Part shown: one piece after another, positions 1 to 6,463 of the stretch
Position numbering within the stretch: the stretch's first letter is position 1
Layout: each line of letters opens with the position of its first letter
Origin: Aquisalimonas sp.
Lineage (GTDB): Bacteria; Pseudomonadota; Gammaproteobacteria; Nitrococcales; Aquisalimonadaceae
NCBI GenBank assembly: GCA_007127625.1
Contig: SKYZ01000056.1
Coordinates: forward strand, 1 to 7,425
Direction: 5' to 3'
Length of the DNA stretch: 7,425 nucleotides
Program-made: the position numbers and the translations under genes
Notes under the pieces: model-generated
Told to the model about the DNA's origin: nothing
The model's input: only the letters and a program-made list of their open reading frames with translations
The model's database searches: none

Positions 1-34
1 GGGACGACACGCCGAGGAGCCGGTTCCGGCCTGA
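1..34 (+). pseudogene. Mirror copy of the MFS transporter C-terminus (partial, runs off the window edge)
   Basis: Read on the plus strand in the frame starting at base 2, this gives GRHAEEPVPA followed by TGA at 32-34. That is exactly the C-terminus of the transporter encoded on the minus strand, whose stop lies at 261-263. If the fold-back is genuine, a second copy or fragment of the transporter gene would continue upstream of base 1, converging on the first. If it is an assembly or amplification artefact, this feature does not exist in the genome. Only ten codons are visible, so an intact gene cannot be told from a remnant. Confidence 0.45.
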
Positions 35-120
35 ATGAATGTCGCCGGGGGTTGGGCGGCCGCCGTCGTCAGCCTCTCGGGTGCGTCGGGGGCGCTGGTG
101 CGGGAACTCCGGTTCCGGAC

Positions 121-174
121 CGTCTCCAGCCATGGACGGCTGGAGACGAGCCTACATGGACGTACTTGCGGCGT
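121..174. repeat. Core element with two hairpins sharing an ATGGAC loop
   Basis: Bases 121-131 and 138-148 form a perfect 11-bp stem (CGTCTCCAGCC / GGCTGGAGACG) around the hexaloop ATGGAC (132-137). A second, weaker hairpin follows: TAC (153-155) and GTA (162-164) enclose another ATGGAC loop (156-161), with GCC/GGC pairing further out across a bulge. There is no T-run on either strand, so it is not a textbook intrinsic terminator, although it lies just past the transporter stop codon and could mark a transcript end. From memory it resembles dispersed intergenic hairpin elements with a CATGGA...TACATGGACGTA core in halophilic gammaproteobacteria. I cannot verify that here. The hairpins are certain; the family assignment is tentative. 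Confidence 0.65.
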
Positions 175-260
175 GTCCGGAACCGGAGTTGCCGCATCAG
201 CGCCCCCGACGCACCCGAGAGGCTGACGACGGCGGCCGCCCAACCCCCGGCGACATTCAT

Positions 261-1427
261 TCAGGCCGGAACCGGCTCCTCGGCGTGTCGTCCCGGCAGG
301 CTTGCCATGGCAATCACTGCGGCCAGTCCAGCGGCCAGGGCACCGAGGTAGAAGGTCATGCTGCCGCCGAGGACGTCCCAGAGCAGTCCGCTGGCCAGGC
401 TTCCCACTGCCACGCCGGCGCCGAAGGTGATGCTGCTGTAGAGCGCCTGGCCCCGGCCCTGGTTGCTGCCGACGAAGTAGCGGTTCACCAGGGCGATGCC
501 CACGGCGTGATAGACGCCGAAGGAGGCGGCGTGAAGGCCCTGGGCGAACAGGAGTACGGGCAGGAGTTGCGGCGCGGCGGCGATCAGCACCCAGCGCAGG
601 GCCGAGAGCAGCATGGCCACGGTCATGAGCCAGCGGGCGCCGAACCGTGGCAACAGCCGGTGCATGACAAGGAACAGGAGAATCTCGGCGACCACGCCCA
701 CCGCCCAGAGGATGCCGATCATGCTGCTGCTGTAGCCGGCCTCTTCCAGGTAGATGCTGAAGAACGCGTAGTACGGCCCGTGGCTGGCCTTGAGCAGGAA
801 ACAGGCAAGGAAGAATCCGATCACGTCCGGCCGTAGCAGCACCCGCAGGATCGGGTCACTGTACTGGTACTGACTGGGCTGCCGTGCCTCCGGCGCCAGG
901 TGGCTCGACACCCACAGCCCCGCGAAGAGCACCAGCAGCATCCACGGCAGGATGTGCACACCGAAGCGGTCGATGAGTTCGCCGAATCCCACCACCGAGA
1001 TGATGAACCCCACCGAGCCCCACAGGCGAATGCGGCTGTAGCGGTGATCCGCCTGACCCAGGTGATTCATGGTGTTGGCTTCGAACTGCGGCAGCGCGGC
1101 GTTCCAGAAGAAGCTGAACAGCGCCATCACCAGGGCGAGCCACCAGAAGCTGCTGCCCAGGAGCACACCGGCAAAGGTAACCAGCGCTGCCAGGGCACCG
1201 ATGCGCACCACCGCCATGCGACGGCCGGTGCGGTCGGCGATCAGGCCCCAGACGTTGGGGGCGACGATCTTGGTGGCGTGGAGAATGGCGATGAGCTGGC
1301 CGATCTCCGCCGCGGAAAACCCCTCGGCGTTGAGGTACGGCCCCCAGTACGGGGCCAGGCCACCGAGGACGGCGAAGAAAAAACAGTAGAAGGCGGAGAG
1401 CCGCCAGTAAGGCAGGCCGGCCGGCAC
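261..1427 (-). CDS. MFS transporter, HcaT / MFS_1-like (phenylpropionate transporter-like) family
   Basis: This 388-residue inner-membrane protein has about 12 hydrophobic segments, the usual number for the major facilitator superfamily. The loop between helices 2 and 3 reads GLIADRTGRR (residues 61-70), a motif-A-like signature. The segment YSRIRLWGSVGFI before helix 5 matches the HcaT/nucleoside-symporter-like subfamily (E. coli HcaT has KVRLWGSVAFV). Length is close to HcaT at about 380 residues. The substrate cannot be read from sequence, and the 3-phenylpropionate label is only a family name. The start is GTG at 1427-1425, three bases after the aroC stop, with helix 1 beginning near residue 8, so translation is probably coupled to aroC. 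A transporter of this type directly after aroC is, as I recall, also seen in Pseudomonas. Its last codons lie inside the inverted repeat at 1-294. Confidence 0.88.
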   Translation of the reverse strand: MPAGLPYWRLSAFYCFFFAVLGGLAPYWGPYLNAEGFSAAEIGQLIAILHATKIVAPNVWGLIADRTGRRMAVVRIGALAALVTFAGVLLGSSFWWLALVMALFSFFWNAALPQFEANTMNHLGQADHRYSRIRLWGSVGFIISVVGFGELIDRFGVHILPWMLLVLFAGLWVSSHLAPEARQPSQYQYSDPILRVLLRPDVIGFFLACFLLKASHGPYYAFFSIYLEEAGYSSSMIGILWAVGVVAEILLFLVMHRLLPRFGARWLMTVAMLLSALRWVLIAAAPQLLPVLLFAQGLHAASFGVYHAVGIALVNRYFVGSNQGRGQALYSSITFGAGVAVGSLASGLLWDVLGGSMTFYLGALAAGLAAVIAMASLPGRHAEEPVPA

Positions 1428-1430
1428 GCC

Positions 1431-2543
1431 CTACTCGCCCCGGCGGCCCGGTTCCGCAGGGATGGGCGTCAGGGGCGGCTCCACGTCACCGTTCTGAGCG
1501 CGGTGACGCAGGGCGTGATCCATGAGCACCAGCGCCATCATGGCCTCGGCGATGGGGGTGGCGCGGATGCCGACGCAGGGATCGTGGCGACCCTTGGTCA
1601 CCACTTCCACCGGCTGCCCCGTGGCATTGATGGAACGGCCCGGGGTGACGATGCTGGACGTCGGCTTGAGGGCCATGGACGCCACTACGTCCTGACCGGT
1701 GGTTATGCCGCCAAGCACACCGCCGGAGTTGTTACCCAGAAATCCGTCCGGAGTCAGTTCATCCCGATGCTCGGTACCCCGCTGGGTGACCGCGTCGAAA
1801 CCCGCCCCGATCTGGACGCCCTTCACGGCATTGATGCTCATCAGGGCATGGGCCAGATCGGCATCCAGGCGGTCGAACACCGGCTCGCCCCAGCCGGGCG
1901 GGCAGCCTTCCGCCAGCACCGTGACCTCGGCGCCCACGGAGTCCAGGTCCTTGCGCAGGCGATTCATGTACTCCTCGAGTTCCGGCACCCGCTCAGGGTC
2001 GCCACAGAAGAACGGGTTGTCATCCACCGCCTGCCAGTCCCGCAGGGCGAGCGGTATGGGTCCGAGCTGGGACAGGTAGCCGCGGATGTGCACCCCGTAG
2101 CGCTGGGCCAGCCACTTCTTCGCAATGGCACCGGCGGCCACGCGCATGGCGGTCTCACGGGCCGAGGAGCGCCCGCCGCCGCGGTAGTCACGGACACCGT
2201 ACTTCTGCATGTAGGTGTAGTCGGCATGGCCAGGCCGGAAAGTGGCGGCGATCTCGGAGTAGTCCTTGGACTTCTGGTCGGTATTCTCGATCAACAGGCC
2301 GATGGGCGTCCCGGTGGTCCGACCCTCGAACACGCCGGAGAGGATCCGCACCTGGTCCGGCTCCCGGCGCTGGGTGGTATACCGGGATGTGCCGGGGCGA
2401 CGTCGGTCCAGGTCGTGCTGCAGGTCGGCCTCGGTCAGTGCCAGACCGGGCGGACAGCCATCGACGATGGCCCCCAGGGCAGGCCCGTGACTCTCACCGA
2501 AGGTGGTGAGCTGGAACAGCTTGCCGAACGTGTTTCCGGACAT
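1431..2543 (-). CDS. aroC: Chorismate synthase
   Basis: AroC converts 5-enolpyruvylshikimate-3-phosphate to chorismate, the last step of the shikimate pathway, using reduced FMN. The 370-residue protein has all three family signatures: GESHG at residues 16-20, [16 protein letters not shown] at 116-131, and [17 protein letters not shown] at 319-335. The two invariant histidines known in the family correspond to His19 and His106. The ATG at 2543 gives the canonical N-terminus [10 protein letters not shown] and is preceded by AGAAGG five bases upstream. The frame stays open upstream to about 2735, but that part overlaps prmB in another frame and has no family similarity. It follows prmB by 59 bases and precedes the transporter by 3 bases, suggesting one operon. 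The enzyme is cytosolic and should be a tetramer. Nothing in it looks damaged. Confidence 0.98.
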   Translation of the reverse strand: MSGNTFGKLFQLTTFGESHGPALGAIVDGCPPGLALTEADLQHDLDRRRPGTSRYTTQRREPDQVRILSGVFEGRTTGTPIGLLIENTDQKSKDYSEIAATFRPGHADYTYMQKYGVRDYRGGGRSSARETAMRVAAGAIAKKWLAQRYGVHIRGYLSQLGPIPLALRDWQAVDDNPFFCGDPERVPELEEYMNRLRKDLDSVGAEVTVLAEGCPPGWGEPVFDRLDADLAHALMSINAVKGVQIGAGFDAVTQRGTEHRDELTPDGFLGNNSGGVLGGITTGQDVVASMALKPTSSIVTPGRSINATGQPVEVVTKGRHDPCVGIRATPIAEAMMALVLMDHALRHRAQNGDVEPPLTPIPAEPGRRGE

Positions 2544-2602
2544 GTCAGCCTTCTGGTTGCGATCTCTGTTGCAGGGGCCACTCCGGGCCTGGACGCTGCT
2601 TG

Positions 2603-3550
2603 TCAGCTCGCCGCGTCCTCGCCCCGGGCGCGGCGGAATGCGCCGGCATGGGCGGCAAGCTCCGCCGCCGTCAGCACGAAGACGCCGTGGCCCCCGCGCT
2701 CGAACTGGAGCCACTCGAACGGCACTTCCGGCCACGCGGCTTCAACCGCCGGCGCACTGTTGCCCACCTCGACCACCAGCAGCCCGCCTTCGTTCAACCA
2801 GCGGGGTGCCTCGGCCAGCACGCGGTGCACCACGTCCAGACCGTCGTCACCGGCGGCAAGCCCGAGCCGCGGCTCGTGGCGGTACTCCTCCGGCAGGGAC
2901 GCCATGTCCCCGGCATCCACGTACGGGGGATTGGCCACGATCAGATCATAGCGCGTCCCGGAGGCAAGACCATCGAAGACGTCGGCCCGCACCGGCCGTA
3001 CCCAGTCTTCCAGGTGGTGGCGTTTGATGTTTACCCGGGCCACCTCCAGGGCGTCCTCGGAAATGTCGGCGGCGTCCACCCGGGCGTTGTCCAGGGCAAG
3101 GGTGCAGGCGATGGCAATGCAGCCACTGCCAGTGCCCAGATCCAGCACCCGCTCCACCGCGTCCGCATCCAGCCAGGGGGCGAACCGGTGCGCGATCAGT
3201 TCCGCCACCGGCGATCGCGGCACCAGCACCCGTTGGTCCACGTAGAACGGCAGTCCGGCGAACCACGCCTCGTGGGTCAGGTACGGCAGCGGCACGCGCT
3301 CGCCGACGCGGCGCTCCATGCGCGCGACAATGGCCTCGCCCTCGGTGGCTGTTACCCGGGCATCCCAGAAGGGCTCCGGCATGTCCGGTTCCAGATGCAG
3401 GGTATGCAGTACCAGGGCGGCGGCCTCGTCCAGAGCATTGTCGGTGCCGTGGCCGAAGACCAGGCCTGCTTCACGGAAACGGCTCGCGCCCCAGCGCACG
3501 TAGTCACGCAGGGTCACCAGGGACTCCACGGGGCGGTGTGTCTCGAACAT
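2603..3550 (-). CDS. prmB: Ribosomal protein L3 N5-glutamine methyltransferase
   Basis: PrmB uses S-adenosylmethionine to methylate a glutamine side chain of ribosomal protein L3. The 315-residue protein aligns throughout with E. coli PrmB (310 aa) from memory: an N-terminal helical domain with FGHGTDN (32-38), the linker [11 protein letters not shown] (104-114), the SAM-binding motif DLGTGSGC (137-144), and the catalytic NPPY (207-210) that holds the target amide, followed by [17 protein letters not shown]. The RVLVPRSP and EYRHEP stretches favour PrmB over PrmC. I chose ATG at 3550 because GGAG lies six bases upstream. An in-frame TTG at 3571 lacks a ribosome binding site and would fall close to the likely transcription start. 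It is first in the prmB-aroC-MFS block. Cytosolic and complete. Confidence 0.96.
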   Translation of the reverse strand: MFETHRPVESLVTLRDYVRWGASRFREAGLVFGHGTDNALDEAAALVLHTLHLEPDMPEPFWDARVTATEGEAIVARMERRVGERVPLPYLTHEAWFAGLPFYVDQRVLVPRSPVAELIAHRFAPWLDADAVERVLDLGTGSGCIAIACTLALDNARVDAADISEDALEVARVNIKRHHLEDWVRPVRADVFDGLASGTRYDLIVANPPYVDAGDMASLPEEYRHEPRLGLAAGDDGLDVVHRVLAEAPRWLNEGGLLVVEVGNSAPAVEAAWPEVPFEWLQFERGGHGVFVLTAAELAAHAGAFRRARGEDAAS

Positions 3551-3581
3551 GCCGTACTCCGGGTCATTCAATCAGCGCGAC

Positions 3582-3587
3582 ATGATA
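3582..3587 (-). promoter_or_regulatory. Candidate -10 element for the prmB-aroC-MFS block
   Basis: Read on the minus strand this is TATCAT, five of six matches to TATAAT, inside GGTTATCATG. It lies about 32 bases upstream of the preferred prmB ATG, leaving room for a short leader with the GGAG ribosome binding site. At 17 bases upstream the hexamer is GGCAAA, a poor -35 match, so activator help or a false positive is possible. The divergent sco gene starts at 3702, and no equally good plus-strand promoter was found in 3551-3701; TTGTTC (3655-3660) with TAGGCC (3677-3682) is the best I could see and is weak. Confidence 0.35.
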
Positions 3588-3701
3588 ACCGACAGTGGCG
3601 AATTTTGCCGGCCCCGGGGAACCCGCGGGGTGCGTCGCAGTCAGACTGTTGCCATTGTTCAGCGTTCCCTTGCCACTAGGCCTGTGACAGAATCGCGCAC
3701 C

Positions 3702-4355
3702 ATGACAAAGACACTGCACACCACCCTGATCACCGTTGCCGGCATCACCGCTGCCGTGGTCGCCCTGATCGGCGGCCTGTGGGCGGCGAACAATCTGTTC
3801 ACCCCCACCACCCTGGCGAACTCGGACCTGGATGCCACCTACATGGAAGGCGGCCGTGACATTACCGGCTTCCAGCTGGTGGACCACAACGGCGAGCCCT
3901 TCACCCGGGAGGATCTGGAGGGCCAGTGGACTCTGCTGTTCTTCGGCTTCACCCACTGCCCCGACATCTGCCCCATGACTCTGGCCGAGCTCAGCCGCGT
4001 GCACGAGATGCTGGAGGATCAGGGCAAGGGCGGGAACCTGCAGACCGTGTTCGTCACCGTGGACCCGGAACGCGACACCCCGGACCGGCTCGAGGCGTAC
4101 GTCACCAATTTCCGTGATGATTTCCGCGGCATCACCGGATCCCTGGACGAGATCGACGTGCTTGCCCGGGACCTGGGCATTGCCCACATCCGTCACGACG
4201 AGAACGGCGGCAACGACTACATGGTGGATCACGGCGCCTCGGTGCTGCTGGTCAACCCGGATGGCCGCTTCCAGGCGATGTTCGGCTCGCCCCACCGCGC
4301 CCGGGAAATCAGTCGCGATCTGGCCACCATCCTCGATTTCCATGGCTCGTCCTGA
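3702..4355 (+). CDS. SCO1/SenC-family copper chaperone for cytochrome c oxidase assembly
   Basis: SCO proteins deliver copper to, or reduce the cysteines of, the CuA site of cytochrome c oxidase. The 217-residue protein starts with a single hydrophobic helix (about residues 8-29), which should anchor it in the inner membrane with the domain facing the periplasm. The thioredoxin-like domain follows: GQWTLLFFGFTHCPDICP with the CxxxC copper motif at Cys86 and Cys90, then FVTVDPERDTP (117-127), and the distal His177 in DYMVDHGAS, the known third copper ligand. All key residues are present. The start is ATG at 3702. There is no clear ribosome binding site before it, and an in-frame GTG at 3684 would add six residues (VTESRT), so the exact start is uncertain. 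Its 3' end overlaps psd by 14 bases. No oxidase genes are in view. Confidence 0.95.
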   Translation: MTKTLHTTLITVAGITAAVVALIGGLWAANNLFTPTTLANSDLDATYMEGGRDITGFQLVDHNGEPFTREDLEGQWTLLFFGFTHCPDICPMTLAELSRVHEMLEDQGKGGNLQTVFVTVDPERDTPDRLEAYVTNFRDDFRGITGSLDEIDVLARDLGIAHIRHDENGGNDYMVDHGASVLLVNPDGRFQAMFGSPHRAREISRDLATILDFHGSS

Positions 4356-5274
4356 GCATTCCGGCGCCGACACCGACAGTGGCTACCAACGGTACCTCAC
4401 CGGCGCGCCGGGTCTGGCGGACCGGCTCAAGGCGCTGCCGCTCTACGCACTGCCACAGCACGCCGTGTCCCGGCTCACCCACCGTATTACGCGCAGTCGG
4501 CGGGAGTGGCTGCGGCGACCGCTGACCCGCTGGTTCATCCGCCGTTTCGGCGTCGACATGAGCGAAGCGCTGGAGCCGGACCCGGACGCCTACCCGGACT
4601 TCAACAGTTTCTTCACCCGGGCGCTGAAACCCGGTGCGCGCCCCATGCCGGAGAACAGCGACGCCCTGTGCTGCCCGGCGGACGGCGCCGTGAGTGCCAT
4701 CGGTCATTTGCACGACCAGCGGATCATCCAGGCCAAGGGGCACGACTACTCGCTGGTGGACCTCCTCGGCGGCGCACCGGATCAGGCCGCGCCGTTCCAC
4801 GACGGCGCCTTCGCCACCATCTACCTGTCACCGGCGAACTACCATCGGGTGCATATGCCGGTGGGCGGCACCCTGCGGGAGATGGTGCACATTCCCGGGC
4901 GGCTGTTCAGTGTCGGGCGGCATACGGTCCGCACGGTACCGCGACTGTTCTCCCGCAACGAACGCGTGGCCTGTCTCTTCGACACCCCTTCCGGCCCCAT
5001 GGCCATGGTGCTGGTGGGCGCCATCAACGTGGGCAGCATCGAGACCGTATGGGCCGGTGAGGTCACCCCGCCCCGGGCGCGAGCGGTGCACACCCGGCGG
5101 TATGACTCCGACGCCGTGCAGCTGGAACGCGGCGACGAGATGGGGCGCTTCAACATGGGCTCGACGGTGATCCTGCTGTTCCCGCCGGACACCGTCACAT
5201 GGCAGCGGGAGCTGTACGCCGACGCACCGGTGCGGCTGCATCAGGCGCTGGGGAAACTCCGCCCCGGCGCCTGA
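4342..5274 (+). CDS. psd: Phosphatidylserine decarboxylase proenzyme
   Basis: Psd decarboxylates phosphatidylserine to phosphatidylethanolamine at the inner membrane. The proenzyme cuts itself and the new alpha-chain N-terminus becomes a pyruvoyl cofactor. The 310-residue product follows the E. coli enzyme closely: FGVDMSEA (69-76), PDFNSFFTR, CPADGAVS with Asp114, QAKGHDYS, LSPANYHRVHMP with His171, LFSRNERV, VGSIETVWAG and MGRFNMGST with Ser274. Asp114, His171 and Ser274 correspond to the known D-H-S triad; the Asp-His spacing of 57 equals that in E. coli. The processing motif reads MGST rather than the commonest LGST; the scissile Gly-Ser is kept. The ATG at 4342 lies within the last codons of the sco gene with no strong ribosome binding site, so translational coupling is likely. 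It leaves about 24 residues before the part similar to E. coli Psd. Confidence 0.97.
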   Translation: MARPEHSGADTDSGYQRYLTGAPGLADRLKALPLYALPQHAVSRLTHRITRSRREWLRRPLTRWFIRRFGVDMSEALEPDPDAYPDFNSFFTRALKPGARPMPENSDALCCPADGAVSAIGHLHDQRIIQAKGHDYSLVDLLGGAPDQAAPFHDGAFATIYLSPANYHRVHMPVGGTLREMVHIPGRLFSVGRHTVRTVPRLFSRNERVACLFDTPSGPMAMVLVGAINVGSIETVWAGEVTPPRARAVHTRRYDSDAVQLERGDEMGRFNMGSTVILLFPPDTVTWQRELYADAPVRLHQALGKLRPGA

Positions 5275-5286
5275 TGCCCGCACCCG

Positions 5287-5303
5287 GCCGGCGTTCAGCC
5301 GGC
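5287..5303. terminator. Candidate bidirectional hairpin between psd and the convergent GlcG/HbpS gene
   Basis: GCCGGC (5287-5292) and GCCGGC (5298-5303) form a 6-bp stem with loop GTTCA. The loop contains the stop codon of the minus-strand gene (5295-5297), and the stem begins 13 bases after the psd stop. There is no T-run, so it is at best a weak or Rho-assisted terminator, and GC-rich DNA makes such stems common. Confidence 0.35.
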
Positions 5304-5759
5304 GGCATCCAGCCCGGCTCGGCACCCCGCCGCCTCGATGCCGGCAACGGCACAGGCCTGATCCTCCGGCGAGGCATCACCGCTGACGCCCACGGCACCG
5401 ATGATCCGCTCGGCACCGTCCAGCACCAGCACGCCACCGGGGACGGGCACGAACTCGCCGTTGGACGCCGTGGCGACGCTGGCCAGGAAGGCATCCCGCC
5501 CCTGGTTACGCTCACCGACCACGCCACTGCCGATACCGATCCCCAGGGCGGCACCCGCCTTGCCCCGCGCCACTTCCACGCGGCGGATCCCGGAACCGTC
5601 CTCGCGGTCCAGGGAGACGATGTGCCCACCGGCGTCCACCACCACCACGGTGAGAGGCTGCAGTTCCCGGCGGCGGCCTTCGGCGAGACTCGCGGCAATG
5701 ATCTCCCGGGCGGTCTGCAGCGGGAGGGTGACGGTCAGCTTGAAGACGTCTGCAGGCAT
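5295..5759 (-). CDS. GlcG/HbpS family (DUF336) protein
   Basis: This 154-residue protein matches the GlcG/HbpS/OrfX family along its whole length. Visible are TVVVVDAGGHIVSLDR (37-52, with the typical DAGGH at 42-46), the KAGAAL helix (67-72), the turn PVPGG (105-109), and GAVGVSGD (121-128) followed by an acidic helix. HbpS of Streptomyces is a haem-binding, redox-related protein; GlcG is encoded with glycolate oxidase; PduO C-terminal domains share the fold. For most members, including this one, the function is unknown. It has no signal peptide, so it is probably cytosolic. ATG at 5759 has GAGGAG eight bases upstream. It converges with psd, 20 bases between the stops, and has no functional partner nearby. 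The family call is firm; haem binding is only a possibility. Confidence 0.88.
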   Translation of the reverse strand: MPADVFKLTVTLPLQTAREIIAASLAEGRRRELQPLTVVVVDAGGHIVSLDREDGSGIRRVEVARGKAGAALGIGIGSGVVGERNQGRDAFLASVATASNGEFVPVPGGVLVLDGAERIIGAVGVSGDASPEDQACAVAGIEAAGCRAGLDAAG

Positions 5760-6020
5760 GGATGGGGCTCCTCGATCAGAAAGTGAAAACCGAACGGCTC
5801 ATGGCAACAGATCGGGAGAAGAAACTCCAGCCAGTCGACAGCGCGTAGTGCCTCTTGCCAAGGGCGACGGCCATTGCCTGCGAGCCGCGCCTCGCCCTGG
5901 TGCCGCACAGGCGCTTAAAATGCGACGCACTTGGGTGACAGGACACTAGGGGTTCGGGGACACTGTGGCGACTTCGCCGCACGCGAGACGAACTTCGAAC
6001 ATGGACGGGAGCGACCACCG
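5760..6020. other. 261-base divergent intergenic region
   Basis: No convincing gene is seen. An 80-codon minus-strand frame (5776-6018) is rich in Arg and Ser and looks like chance. The region should hold promoters for the GlcG/HbpS gene (minus) and the DoxX gene (plus). TAAAAT at 5916-5921 on the plus strand is a five-of-six -10 match about 100 bases before the DoxX start, but no matching -35 is visible. A small hairpin GGCG-ACTT-CGCC lies near 5968. No tRNA or riboswitch was recognised. Confidence 0.5.
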
Positions 6021-6416
6021 ATGAGCTTTCTGCAGAACGACCACCTGGGCAAGCTGCTGCTGCGCCTGACCCTCGGACTCCTGATGCTGCCCCACGGCAT
6101 CGCGAAACTGCTGGGTGGCGTCGACCACATCCAGGGCATGCTGGCCAGCGCCGGGCTGCCCCAGTGGCTGGCCTTCGGCGTGTTCATCGGCGAGATCCTG
6201 GCGCCGCTGATGGTCATTGCCGGCTGGTACTGCGGCATCGGCGCGCTGCTGATCGTCATCAACATGCTGTTTGCCATCTTCCTGGCGCACTCCCACGAAA
6301 TCTTCGCACTCTCGGGAACGGGGGGCTGGGCCATTGAGCTGCAGGCCTTTTTCCTGTTCACCGCCGTGGTCCTGATCCTCACCGGGCCGGGCCGCATCGG
6401 TCTGAACCGCCACTGA
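6021..6416 (+). CDS. DoxX family membrane protein
   Basis: This 131-residue protein has four hydrophobic segments (roughly residues 9-27, 47-66, 68-89 and 107-125) and the usual DoxX features: LLLRLTLGLLMLPHGIAKL at the first helix, GVDHIQGMLASAGLP after it, then GEILAPLMVIAGWY and a final helix next to GGWAIELQAFFLF. Its length is typical of DoxX proteins (about 130-150). The name comes from the DoxD/DoxX subunits of archaeal thiosulfate:quinone oxidoreductase, but most bacterial members have no proven role; some act in redox stress responses or with SseA-type partners. ATG at 6021 has GGGAG nine bases upstream. It converges on the membrane protein gene that ends at 6453, with no visible operon partner. 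Confidence 0.9.
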   Translation: MSFLQNDHLGKLLLRLTLGLLMLPHGIAKLLGGVDHIQGMLASAGLPQWLAFGVFIGEILAPLMVIAGWYCGIGALLIVINMLFAIFLAHSHEIFALSGTGGWAIELQAFFLFTAVVLILTGPGRIGLNRH

Positions 6417-6442
6417 CGCCAAGAGGCTCACCCGACACGCGG

Positions 6443-6463
6443 GCGGCGAGGGTCACTCGCCGC
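6443..6463. terminator. Candidate bidirectional hairpin between the DoxX gene and the convergent membrane protein gene
   Basis: GCGGCGAG (6443-6450) and CTCGCCGC (6456-6463) form a perfect 8-bp stem with loop GGTCA. The loop contains the stop codon of the minus-strand gene (6453-6455); the DoxX stop is 26 bases to the left. There is no T-run on either side. The placement between two convergent genes supports a termination role, but strength cannot be judged. Confidence 0.45.

Larger units (their letters stand above)
1..294. repeat. Long near-perfect inverted repeat (fold-back), arms 1-120 and 175-294
   Basis: Every base i in 1-120 pairs with base 295-i, except for two mismatches (98/197 and 104/191), giving 118 of 120 identical. 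The arms flank a 54-base core (121-174) that is not part of the overall palindrome. The right arm includes the last 11 codons, stop codon and downstream DNA of the minus-strand MFS transporter gene, so the left arm is a mirror copy of that tail. The match is equally good in coding and non-coding parts, which fits a very recent copy rather than two diverged paralogues. The left arm is still matching at base 1, so its true extent is unknown. It could be a real inverted duplication with two convergent gene tails sharing one terminator region, or a fold-back artefact at a contig end. The repeat itself is directly visible; its origin is not. Confidence 0.95.

Noticed and set aside
35..260. Two 63-codon frames on opposite strands (35-226 plus, 69-260 minus) with the same first 21 residues
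   Set aside because: The identity comes from the inverted repeat itself; neither has family features or a convincing ribosome binding site, so they are by-products of the fold-back.
2544..2735. N-terminal extension of AroC up to the upstream in-frame start
   Set aside because: The extension overlaps prmB coding sequence and looks like chance Arg/Gly-rich sequence, while ATG at 2543 gives the canonical family N-terminus with a good ribosome binding site.
900..2951. Very long plus-strand open frame (683 codons) antisense to the transporter, aroC and prmB
   Set aside because: It lies opposite three well-supported genes, is rich in His, Gly, Arg and Ala as expected from the reverse of GC-rich codons, and has no recognisable domain. 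A frame of this length is common opposite high-GC genes.
3564..4373. 269-codon minus-strand frame opposite the sco gene
   Set aside because: The plus-strand frame has the full SCO domain with copper ligands; the antisense product is low-complexity His/Gly/Val-rich sequence.
5776..6018. 80-codon minus-strand frame in the GlcG/HbpS-DoxX gap
   Set aside because: Arg/Ser-rich, no domain, no ribosome binding site seen, and it would occupy the promoter region of the GlcG/HbpS gene.
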